Source: JAKBCQ01 sp021807585 (GTDB taxonomy: Bacteria > Planctomycetota > Planctomycetia > Isosphaerales > Isosphaeraceae). From it: DNA of 20,726 nucleotides. The stretch covers positions 1 to 20,726 of the forward strand of contig DAHWFG010000087.1 of the NCBI GenBank assembly GCA_027325115.1, given 5' to 3'. The translations under genes were made by a program, and so were the position numbers. Of the stretch, positions 7,791-15,415 are shown piece by piece (the first letter of the stretch is position 1; the number at the start of each line of letters is the position of its first letter). The notes under the pieces were generated by a model. The model searched no databases, was not told the DNA's origin, and saw nothing but the letters and a program-made list of their open reading frames with translations.

Positions 7791-8954
7791 TCAAGGGATC
7801 GGCGGTCGTTCGGGGGCGATGAAAATGCGTTCTTTGGGCAATCGATCGACCGGTTTGCGATCGAGCTCGAGGTTCTCGGTCAAAAGCGTGTCGGGGTTCG
7901 ATGCGAGCCAGGTGGAAAGGCTGATTTCCTGATATTCGCCGGTGTTGAACGCGATGAGGATTCGGCCCGTCTCTTTGCTCTTGTTGTGAATGTAATGACC
8001 GTAGCCGCGAGGAATGTAGCCGACGTCGCCGGGCTTGAAGGTTTCATGCCGGGCGCGCCCTCCCGAGCCGAAGACGCCGATTTCATATTCGCCTTTAATA
8101 ATATATTGCCATTCGTCGGCGTTGGGGTGCCAGTGAAGCTCGCGAAGAGCCCCGGGTTCGAGATCGAGGATCACCCCGGTGATCGATTGCGCGATCGGGA
8201 ATTCGCGGGAGCTGACGCGCCATTCTTTACCCCCCTGGAACTCTCCGCTGGGGCTTTGCTCCATTAATTGATAACGATGCGTGAATGCCGGGGAGACGAG
8301 TCCGCGGCGATGGGGCATGTCCGGGATTGGTTCCGGAACCTTACCGCGGGCGAAATAAACCTCGTGATTCGGCAGTTTTTCCACAATATCGACGGGCAGG
8401 CCGAGGTTTTGCGCGACGATGTTCTTGGGGGTGTGCGCGAGCCAATCGGTGACGCTGAAGGTGCCGAATTCGGAGAACGATCCGCTATCGAAAACGAGAA
8501 CAAAATGGCACGTTCCGGGTCCAAGCCCCTGGAGCGAATGGCCGTGGCCGCGGGGGAAATACCAAACGTCGCCCGGGTTGAAATCGTTGATTTCGGACGA
8601 GCCGTCGGGGGCGATGACCGTCGTACGACATCGTCCTTCGATCATGAACGCCCATTCGGCGGCGATCGCGTGCCAATGAAGCTCGCGCATTCCTCCCGGC
8701 TCGAGCCGCATCGAAACGCCCGCGAGGCCGACCGATATCGGCAGTTGGCGTACCGTCGCCTCCCGCGCCGAATTGCCGCCGACGACCTTGCCGTGCGATT
8801 TTTCGATCTCATAACGGAACTCGGGGAGCGAATCGTCGCCGCCGCGAGCGGGCTCGGCTTGCTCGGCCGCCGCGGCTGTCGAAGCCTCAACCGCGGCAAG
8901 CCCCGCCGCGAGCCCCGCGGATCCCAAAAACATCCGACGCGAATAATCGGCCAT
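7791..8954 (-). CDS. Tat-exported bicupin, oxalate decarboxylase family
   Basis: The protein is 387 residues. It begins with a twin-arginine signal (YSRRMFLGSAGL, then an Ala-rich stretch to about residue 30), so it is probably exported folded. Two cupin domains follow. Manganese ligands predicted by alignment with Bacillus OxdC are His93, His95, Glu100, His139 (N-terminal site) and His274, His276, Glu281, His320 (C-terminal site). Both ELHWH motifs are intact, and FDSGSFSEFGTFSVTDWLAHTPK matches the lid region. The lid reads SEFGT instead of SENST, and the OxdC Glu333 position is Ile334. The family converts oxalate to formate and CO2 or oxidises it; activity here is uncertain. The ATG at 8954 has AGGTGG 7 nt upstream. 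The gene stands alone and is divergent from the kinase operon. Confidence 0.88.
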   Translation of the reverse strand: MADYSRRMFLGSAGLAAGLAAVEASTAAAAEQAEPARGGDDSLPEFRYEIEKSHGKVVGGNSAREATVRQLPISVGLAGVSMRLEPGGMRELHWHAIAAEWAFMIEGRCRTTVIAPDGSSEINDFNPGDVWYFPRGHGHSLQGLGPGTCHFVLVFDSGSFSEFGTFSVTDWLAHTPKNIVAQNLGLPVDIVEKLPNHEVYFARGKVPEPIPDMPHRRGLVSPAFTHRYQLMEQSPSGEFQGGKEWRVSSREFPIAQSITGVILDLEPGALRELHWHPNADEWQYIIKGEYEIGVFGSGGRARHETFKPGDVGYIPRGYGHYIHNKSKETGRILIAFNTGEYQEISLSTWLASNPDTLLTENLELDRKPVDRLPKERIFIAPERPPIP

Positions 8955-9444
8955 TTTCATTCCACCTAGAAATTTGTTTATGTGAATCCGCCGTAAGTTG
9001 TTCCCGATCCCGCCGCGCCGAGGGATCATGCGATCTCCCGCCAAGAAATCGATCGGCTCGTCGGTTTGTTCGCCCATGGATACGGAAGAGGAGCGAATCT
9101 CATCGCAACGAATGCTCCGGTTGGAGTCAAGAGGGTCGTCGCCGATTCGATCAAGTCTCCCCGCTCAGAGATCAATAGATTATGATTATTTCCTAATTTA
9201 TATTTATATTATATAATAATATTTTATGAAATCGCGATTCTCCTCCAAAGATCGATCGACCCTGAGCCCAAAGCGATCGCGCCGCGAAGCCGCTTTTTTT
9301 TGACGGAATGTATTCTATGGTTACGTCGTGAAGCGCGAACCGGGAAAACCGACGATCGTGTCGCCGAACCAGGCGTGCGCGATCGATCGTTCTCGGTGCG
9401 CAGCCGAGATCCGCACCGAATCCGACGTTCCAGGCGCCACGGCC
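8955..9444. other. 490-bp divergent spacer with an AT-rich tract
   Basis: It separates the minus-strand bicupin gene from the plus-strand kinase operon and must hold both promoters. About 9171-9232 is almost purely A/T and contains the 12-bp palindrome TATTATATAATA (9207-9218). No convincing small gene, RNA or terminator was found. The part from 9328 onward may be coding if the kinase uses the in-frame GTG at 9328. Confidence 0.6.
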
Positions 9445-12312
9445 ATGATGCGAGAAAAGCCGGCGAAATCGACCGAGGCGATCGTCGATCACGACGCGAT
9501 TGAACGACGTTCGACCGAACTTTTCGAATCCGATTGGAAGGCGATCGTCAAGCGATCCGATCACCTGTTCGCGTGGCTTCTGATCGTTCAGTGGCTCGCT
9601 GCGATCCTCGCGGCGCTTTTGATCATGCCCGACACCCGTTCGCCGGCGGGGGATTTCACGCTCGATCGCCACATTTGGTTCGTCGTCTTCCTGGGTGCGA
9701 TCTTCGTCGCGATCCCAAGCGGCCTGGGATTAATCCTTCCCGGATCAAAAGGAACTCGGTACGCGATCGCGATCGGCCAGATGCTGATCGGCGCGCTCTT
9801 GATTCACATCACCGGCGGAAAGATTGAAACACATTTTCATATTTTTGTTTCGCTTGCGCTCTTATCTTTTTATCGTGATTGGAGGGTGCTGGCGACGGCG
9901 TCGGCGGTGACGTTGATCGATCACGCGATTCGCGGACGATTTTGGCCGCAGTCGCTTTACGGAATCGCACGACCCGACGGTCGCTTGTTCCTCGAGCACG
10001 CGGGTTGGCTCGCGTTGACCGACGCATTCTTGATGCGATCGTGCCGCCAGTGGCTCGACGAGATGCGCGGCGTGGCGCGGCGCCGCGCCGAATTGGAATC
10101 GGCACGTGAACATATCGAGGCAAACGCCGAATTCGCCGCGGCGCTCAACCAGACCGAGCAGCTCGCAACCTACGAGGCCGCGTTGAGGTGTATCTCGCGG
10201 GTGTTGCGCACCGCGTGTTCGGTTTTGCACACGGTGCGACCCGACGGAACGCTCGAACCAAGATTCGCGATGGGGCTCGACGAGGGTCCGCTTGAAGCCG
10301 CGGTATTTCAGGGGGACGGGCTCCCCGCGACGGTCGCGCGGACGCGCGAACCGAAAACGTTGCTGGGACCCTTCGGGCACGCGAATTTGAGAGTTCGGTT
10401 CGGCGTCGGCGACGTCGGTTTACAAAGCATTCGAAGCTGGCCGATCGTCTTTCAGCACCGTTGTTTGGGGGTGTTGACGACGGCGCACGTCGGCCCCGTG
10501 AACGACGCGCAGCGAGGGTTTCTGGCCGCGGGGCTCGATCAACTTGCGATTCGCATGAACGCATTTTTAATTGAAGAGCAACGGCTCGAATTGCTCGCGA
10601 ATTTACAAACGCAGTCGCGGGCGCTCCAGGAGGAATCGCGCAAGGCCGACCGCGCCAATCGCGTGAAGAGCGAGTTTCTGGCGAACATGTCGCACGAACT
10701 TCGCACGCCGATGAATTCCATTATGGGATTCACGCAACGGCTGATCCGCCGGATCGGCGATTCAATCCCCGACCGCGATCTCGACGCGCTCAAAACGGTC
10801 GATCGCAACGCCAAACACCTGTTGGGATTGATCAACAACATCCTCGATCTGTCCAAAATCGAGGCGGGTAAGATGGACGTCAAACGCGCGCGATTCGATC
10901 CCGCCGGGATGATCCGCGAGGTGTTCGATCAGGCCGCTCCGCTTACCGACGGCAAGCCCGTCGAACTCAGGCTCGATCTCCCCGAAAGCGAGCTTCCCGA
11001 GATCGTCGGCGATCCCGTTATGCTTCGACAGATCGTCATGAATCTTGTCTCAAATGGTATTAAATATACTGAACTCGGCTCGGTGATTCTCGCGGCGCGG
11101 ACGGGACGCGACGCCGGGCGGGGACGAACGCTCGAAATCTCGGTTCGAGATACGGGGATCGGCATCAGCCCCGAGGATCGCGCGCGATTGTTCCAAAAAT
11201 TCACCCAGCTCGACGGCGCGACGACGCGCAAGGCGGGAGGGACCGGGCTCGGACTCGTCATCTGCCTGCATTACGCCAAATTGCACGGCGGCCGCATCGA
11301 TCTGACGAGCGAACCCGGCGTCGGCAGTGAGTTCACGCTCGTTTTGCCCCTCGACCCGCGCTGCGAAAACGACCCCGCCGAAGACGAATCGAACCCAAAA
11401 TCGCTTCCGGCGCGCCGCGACAATTCTAATAATAATGATCATTCTTCAAATTACAAAAATGCTCATCATTTTGTGGAAAGCGCGGCCCGCGACGCCGCTC
11501 AAGCCGATCTTGCCGAAGTCTCGCCGCGGCGCGGCGTGACGATCCTTTGCGTCGACGACGAACCGGATATCTGTAAATATTTGAAATTGACGTTTGAAGA
11601 CGCGGGTTTTCGCGTCGTCGTGGCGTTCGACTACGATTCGGCGGTCGAGGGAGCGCGGCTCGAGCGTCCCGACGTCATTTGTCTCGACCTGAGGATGCCC
11701 GGTAAAAGCGGCTACGACGTGATCGAGAGCCTGAGGGAGGATCGCGAGCTCGCGACCGTGCCGATCATCGTCGTCTCGGTTGAGAGCGAGGAGCCGCAGG
11801 CTCTCGACGCGGGCGCGCGGTGTTATCTCGCCAAGCCCGTCGACGCCGAGGAACTCGTGGCGCGAGTCCGCGAGATCCTCCGCGACGAGGCGGGCTCGGC
11901 GCTCGTCGTCGAGGACGATCCCGATACCGCTCGCCTGCTGAGCGAGGCGCTAACCGATCAGGGCTTCGCGGTGCGGATCGCCGCGAACGGTCGCGACGGG
12001 CTCTCGAGGCTCGCCGAATCGGTCCCGTCGGTGATCGTCCTCGACCTGATGATGCCCGTGATGGACGGATTCACATTTCTTAAGAATATCAAGCTCGACC
12101 CCGTTTGGAACGCGATTCCGGTCGTCGTTTTGACCGCCAAGTCGCTCGAACCCGGCGAGATCGACGAACTTTCGCGGTCGGCCGCGACGGTCCTCACCAA
12201 AGGGCGCGGCGATACCGAGCACGTCGTCGAATCGATTCTCAACACCCTGGGCCGGGTTCCTCGGCCCGCCGACGGAACGCACGCTCACGAGACGGAGGTC
12301 GTTTGTACATGA
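9445..12312 (+). CDS. Hybrid histidine kinase: membrane sensor, GAF-like, HisKA, HATPase, two receivers
   Basis: The protein is 955 residues. Residues 41-200 hold several membrane helices around GGKIETHFHIFVSLALLSFYRDWR, a sensor type common in planctomycetes. A GAF-like region follows at about 240-375. HisKA carries phospho-acceptor His417 (FLANMSHELRTPMNSI). The HATPase domain has the N box (MNLVSNGIKY), DTGIGI (569-574) and GGTGLGL (598-604). An Asn-rich linker (about 640-695) leads to receiver 1 (Asp748, Lys797) and receiver 2 (Asp867, Lys919). The start is ambiguous: ATG at 9445 gives about 36 residues before the first helix, while a GTG at 9328 would add 39. The stop overlaps the next start (ATGA), so translation is coupled. 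The signal sensed is unknown. Confidence 0.92.
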   Translation: MMREKPAKSTEAIVDHDAIERRSTELFESDWKAIVKRSDHLFAWLLIVQWLAAILAALLIMPDTRSPAGDFTLDRHIWFVVFLGAIFVAIPSGLGLILPGSKGTRYAIAIGQMLIGALLIHITGGKIETHFHIFVSLALLSFYRDWRVLATASAVTLIDHAIRGRFWPQSLYGIARPDGRLFLEHAGWLALTDAFLMRSCRQWLDEMRGVARRRAELESAREHIEANAEFAAALNQTEQLATYEAALRCISRVLRTACSVLHTVRPDGTLEPRFAMGLDEGPLEAAVFQGDGLPATVARTREPKTLLGPFGHANLRVRFGVGDVGLQSIRSWPIVFQHRCLGVLTTAHVGPVNDAQRGFLAAGLDQLAIRMNAFLIEEQRLELLANLQTQSRALQEESRKADRANRVKSEFLANMSHELRTPMNSIMGFTQRLIRRIGDSIPDRDLDALKTVDRNAKHLLGLINNILDLSKIEAGKMDVKRARFDPAGMIREVFDQAAPLTDGKPVELRLDLPESELPEIVGDPVMLRQIVMNLVSNGIKYTELGSVILAARTGRDAGRGRTLEISVRDTGIGISPEDRARLFQKFTQLDGATTRKAGGTGLGLVICLHYAKLHGGRIDLTSEPGVGSEFTLVLPLDPRCENDPAEDESNPKSLPARRDNSNNNDHSSNYKNAHHFVESAARDAAQADLAEVSPRRGVTILCVDDEPDICKYLKLTFEDAGFRVVVAFDYDSAVEGARLERPDVICLDLRMPGKSGYDVIESLREDRELATVPIIVVSVESEEPQALDAGARCYLAKPVDAEELVARVREILRDEAGSALVVEDDPDTARLLSEALTDQGFAVRIAANGRDGLSRLAESVPSVIVLDLMMPVMDGFTFLKNIKLDPVWNAIPVVVLTAKSLEPGEIDELSRSAATVLTKGRGDTEHVVESILNTLGRVPRPADGTHAHETEVVCT

Positions 12313-12683
12313 AAGCGAAAGTATTAATCGTTGAGGATAACGCCGATAATCGCAAACTCGCGGGTTGGATTCTCGACGATCACGGCTTTGCGCACGAATC
12401 GGCGTCTTCGGCCGAGGAGGCGTTGACGATGCTCGATCGTGGAAGGTTTGATCTGGTGTTGATGGACGTTTCGTTGCCGGGGATGGACGGAGCGCAAGCG
12501 ACGAGGCGATTACGCTCTCGACCCGCAACCGCCAATCTCCCGATCATCGCGGTCACGGCGCACGCGATCAAAGGGGAGGAGCGGTCGATTCTTGAATCGG
12601 GGGTCTCGGCGCTTGTGACCAAACCGATTGATGAGTCTTTATTGATTGATACGATACGGTCGTTTTTTCCCGTCGAGGTGTGA
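12309..12683 (+). CDS. Single-domain response regulator
   Basis: A 124-residue stand-alone receiver. The acidic pocket is ED(N) at residues 9-10, phospho-acceptor Asp53 is in LVLMDVSLPGMDG, Thr83 is in AVTAHA and Lys105 is in VTKPID. It lacks an output domain, so it probably acts as a phosphorelay shuttle or by protein contact (CheY/DivK style). Its ATG overlaps the kinase stop by 4 bp, and its own stop abuts the next start. These three genes almost certainly form one transcript. Confidence 0.93.
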   Translation: MKAKVLIVEDNADNRKLAGWILDDHGFAHESASSAEEALTMLDRGRFDLVLMDVSLPGMDGAQATRRLRSRPATANLPIIAVTAHAIKGEERSILESGVSALVTKPIDESLLIDTIRSFFPVEV

Positions 12684-12685
12684 TG

Positions 12686-13657
12686 ATGGCGAAGGTATTG
12701 GTCGTGGACGACGTCGCCGACAACGTCGCGCTATTGACTTATGAATTGGCGGATCACGGCTACAAGGTTGTTTCGGCGTTCAACGGCAGGCAGGCGCTCG
12801 AACTGGCGCGATCGGCGCGGCCCGACGTCATCCTCCTCGACGTGATGATGCCGGGAATGGACGGATACGAAGTTTGCCGCAGGCTGAAAGAAGATCCCGA
12901 GCTGCGATCGATTCCAGTTATCATTATATCTGCGCGTGAGCAAGAAGACGACGTCGTTCGCGGTCTAGATGTCGGCGCGCATGATTATGTGACAAAACCG
13001 TTTCGAATGCCCGTCGTATTGGCGCGGGTTCGATCGGCGACGCGGGCCAAGGCGTCGCATGATCTGATCGTCGAGATGAACGCGCGGCTCGCCGAGCACG
13101 CGACAATCGACGGCCTGACGGGTCTGAAAAATCGCGGCTATTTCCGCGAGGAACTCCACAATCAATGCCGGATCGCGTCGCGCTCGGGCGCCCCGCTTTC
13201 ACTGATATTACTTGATGTTGATTGGTTTAAGCAATATAACGATTCGTACGGGCATCCCGCGGGGGACGACGTCCTCTGCGTCGTCGGTTCGCTGTTTCGC
13301 GACGCGGCGATTTCGCCCGTTTTCGCGGCGCGTTACGGCGGCGAGGAGTTCGCGCTCCTGTTGCCCGACACCCCCGCCGTGCAAGCGTTTCGGATCGCCG
13401 AGGAGTTGCGGATCAAAATCGCGGATCAACGATGGCCGCTCCGCGCGATCACCGTCAGCCTCGGAGCGTCGACCTCGAATCCGGGGCCGATCAACCCCCA
13501 ACGCCTCGTCGAAGAAGCCGATCAGGCGATGTATTACTCCAAACAAAAAGGACGAAACGTCTCCTTTCATTACCGCGACCTCGAAACCGAACTCGCCGAA
13601 AATCCCGATCTCAAGGCGAGCTTTCCCCAACAAACTTCGCGTCTCTATCAATATTAA
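12686..13657 (+). CDS. Receiver-GGDEF diguanylate cyclase (single-receiver PleD-like)
   Basis: The protein is 323 residues. The receiver (1-120) has Asp8/Asp9, phospho-acceptor Asp52 (ILLDVMMPGMDGYEV) and Lys104 (YVTKPF). The GGDEF domain (about 135-310) has DGLTGLKNR, LDVDWFKQYND and an intact GGEEF (218-222), so it should make c-di-GMP from two GTP. The RxxD inhibitory site expected nine to six residues before GGEEF is ISPV here, so product inhibition through that site looks absent. The ATG at 12686 gives MAKVLVVDD with GAGGTG 5 nt upstream; the ATG at 12683, overlapping the previous stop, is also possible. It is the likely output of the upstream kinase. Confidence 0.93.
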   Translation: MAKVLVVDDVADNVALLTYELADHGYKVVSAFNGRQALELARSARPDVILLDVMMPGMDGYEVCRRLKEDPELRSIPVIIISAREQEDDVVRGLDVGAHDYVTKPFRMPVVLARVRSATRAKASHDLIVEMNARLAEHATIDGLTGLKNRGYFREELHNQCRIASRSGAPLSLILLDVDWFKQYNDSYGHPAGDDVLCVVGSLFRDAAISPVFAARYGGEEFALLLPDTPAVQAFRIAEELRIKIADQRWPLRAITVSLGASTSNPGPINPQRLVEEADQAMYYSKQKGRNVSFHYRDLETELAENPDLKASFPQQTSRLYQY

Positions 13658-13717
13658 TTGTTTAACAATATATTAATGTATTAAAATCGCGATGCGATTC
13701 GACGCAAGGAATTCTAA

Positions 13718-14003
13718 GAGGCTATCCGGAAAAGCTCCCGAAACCCAATCGGCTCGATTTTACCGGATTCGGCGCCGATTCACAAATAGAACCAACATAC
13801 ATTAAATATCTAGATGTCGGTTTGTTCTGATTGGGAGGGCGAACCTCCCGGTGAGCCTCTTCTCGTAAACTCAGGCGACCAGGCCGATTTATCGGTCAAT
13901 AATCGCAAACATAATAATGCGGCTCACCAGGAGGTTCGCCCTCTCAATTTCGGGTTCGCCCTCAAATCCCGTCGAATCTGCGGCTCTCTTTCCGGATAGC
14001 CTC
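13718..14003. mobile_element. 286-bp MITE-like element with 15-bp terminal inverted repeats
   Basis: Left end GAGGCTATCCGGAAA (13718-13732) and right end TTTCCGGATAGCCTC (13989-14003) are perfect reverse complements. The trinucleotide TAA flanks both sides (13715-13717 and 14004-14006), as expected for a target-site duplication. A 3-bp TNA duplication with GAG-starting ends fits the IS1031 group of the IS5 family, but no transposase is present. Inside, 13830-13857 and 13921-13948 form a second inverted repeat (26 of 28 bp complementary) with a 63-bp loop. One frame reads WEGEPPGEP, a phrase common in spurious planctomycete ORFs, so the 61-codon ORF here is probably not a gene. The element occupies most of the spacer between the cyclase and the MFS gene. 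Confidence 0.85.
13830..13948. repeat. Internal long inverted repeat (EGEPPGEP family, copy 3)
   Basis: Arms GGGAGGGCGAACCTCC...GGTGAGCC (from 13830) and its reverse complement (13921-13948) could fold into a stem of about 28 bp with two mismatches. The same arms occur, degraded, at 5162 and 5278-5294. The shared right half with copy 2 continues to the terminal repeat at 14003. The palindrome is therefore part of the mobile unit and is not a separate insertion into it. Confidence 0.8.
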
Positions 14004-14095
14004 TAACCGTCGCGATCGACTTGCGGGCTCGACGCGAGCCGCGTACAACAAGACGTCTCGACGAGAGCGCGACGAACGTGTGAATTCGACGCGCA

Positions 14096-15391
14096 ATGCG
14101 TTTTGATCCGCATACGATCCCCGCCGGCGGAGGACGATCCTTGGACGAACGTCGCGTTCCGCTCGGCCTACGCCTCCTGTTCGCCTCGCTCTACGCGCTT
14201 CAGGGAGTGACGGTCGCTTATTTCTTCAATTACAATAAAGCGTACATGAAGGCCGCGGGGGTACCGGAACCGATCGCCGCGACGGTCGAAACGATCGCGC
14301 TTTCCCCCTTCATCTTCAAATTTCTATTCGGACCCGTCTCGGATCGATACGCGCTCTTCGGCATGGGTCGGCGACTCCCTTACATCGCTCTCGGCGTCGT
14401 CACCCAGACGATCGGCCTCGCGGGTTTGACGTTCATCAATCCCGGTCGAAGCCTGGCGGGTTTCGGCGCCATGGCGCTACTCACGGTCCTCGGACTCGCG
14501 CTTTACGACACGTGCTGCGACGGCATGGTGGTCGACGTCACCCCTCCCGCCGATCGATCAAAAATCCAAAGTTTGCTTATGACCTCACGCTTTTTGGCGA
14601 CGACGGTGTTCACGCTTTTGTTCGGTTTCGTGTTGCGTGAAACCGGTACGGGACCGGGGCGAGGGGATCCGGTGATCTGGATCTGCGCCGCGATCGGCGT
14701 TATTCCGCTGATTCTTGTTTTTCAAACGAGCCGATCGGTCGTCGTTCCCGCCTCGGTCGATTCATTCGATTGGAGAGCGCTCAAATCGTTGACTCGACCA
14801 AGAACGATCGTGCTGCTGGTTTTCGGCTCGATCTACGCGGTCGTAGGAATCGGCGGCGAGACGAACCTCGCGTCTTTTTATCGCAGGCTCGGCCTGGGAG
14901 AGGAGCTCGTCGGTGCGCTCGGGTCGATCCGTTACTTCGGCCGCGCCGCGGGGGCGATCGCCCTCCCGTTCGCGTGGCACAAACTCAATCGAGCCGCGAT
15001 CCTCCTGCTCGGAATCATCGGTCTCACCGCATCGACCGCGGCGCAGGCTTGGGTCACGGGTCCCGTTTTTGGCGGGATCGCCGCGTTCTGCTTCGGCGCC
15101 GCCAACGGCTGGAACGACGCGCTCTTCGGCGTGATGGCCATGGAATCGACCAATCCCACAATGGCCGCTTCCACATTTTCGCTCTTGATGGCCGTCACCA
15201 ATCTCAGCGTCGCGGGGGATGCGATCTTCGCGCACGGAGTCGCCGCCGCCGGAGGACGCGATTCCCGCGTCTACACGATCGCCGCGGCGTGCACGCTCGC
15301 GCTCGTCGCGCTCGTCCCCTCGCTCGCGCAACGCCCCGATCGCGACCGCGTCAAATCCAAGATCGCTCCCGATTTAGACGGATCTTTATAA
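14096..15391 (+). CDS. Major facilitator transporter, AmpG/PAT-like
   Basis: A 431-residue membrane protein with about 12 predicted helices. It follows AmpG along its length: SPFIFKFLFGPVSDRY (AmpG YVFKFLWSPLMDRY), then GRRLPYI, INPGRSL, DTCCDGMVVDVTPPADRSK (AmpG DIVFDAWKTDVLPAEERG) and ASTFSLLMAVTNLS. AmpG imports anhydro-muropeptides; relatives carry other solutes, so the substrate here is open. The ATG at 14096 is the first in-frame start but has no clear ribosome site. A TTG at 14141 has a perfect GGAGG 7 nt upstream and leaves the first helix intact, so the protein may be 15 residues shorter. The acyltransferase gene starts 24 bp downstream and is probably co-transcribed. Confidence 0.78.
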   Translation: MRFDPHTIPAGGGRSLDERRVPLGLRLLFASLYALQGVTVAYFFNYNKAYMKAAGVPEPIAATVETIALSPFIFKFLFGPVSDRYALFGMGRRLPYIALGVVTQTIGLAGLTFINPGRSLAGFGAMALLTVLGLALYDTCCDGMVVDVTPPADRSKIQSLLMTSRFLATTVFTLLFGFVLRETGTGPGRGDPVIWICAAIGVIPLILVFQTSRSVVVPASVDSFDWRALKSLTRPRTIVLLVFGSIYAVVGIGGETNLASFYRRLGLGEELVGALGSIRYFGRAAGAIALPFAWHKLNRAAILLLGIIGLTASTAAQAWVTGPVFGGIAAFCFGAANGWNDALFGVMAMESTNPTMAASTFSLLMAVTNLSVAGDAIFAHGVAAAGGRDSRVYTIAAACTLALVALVPSLAQRPDRDRVKSKIAPDLDGSL

Positions 15392-15415
15392 ATGAAATAT
15401 CATGGAATTCAATAG

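Noticed and set aside
9280..9302. Terminator-like GC stretch followed by eight T
   Set aside because: The GC-rich bases before the T-run do not form a stem longer than 3 bp, and no plus-strand gene ends upstream.
13814..13999. 61-codon ORF reading WEGEPPGEP
   Set aside because: It lies entirely within the MITE-like repeat and follows its inverted arms. It is best explained as repeat DNA.
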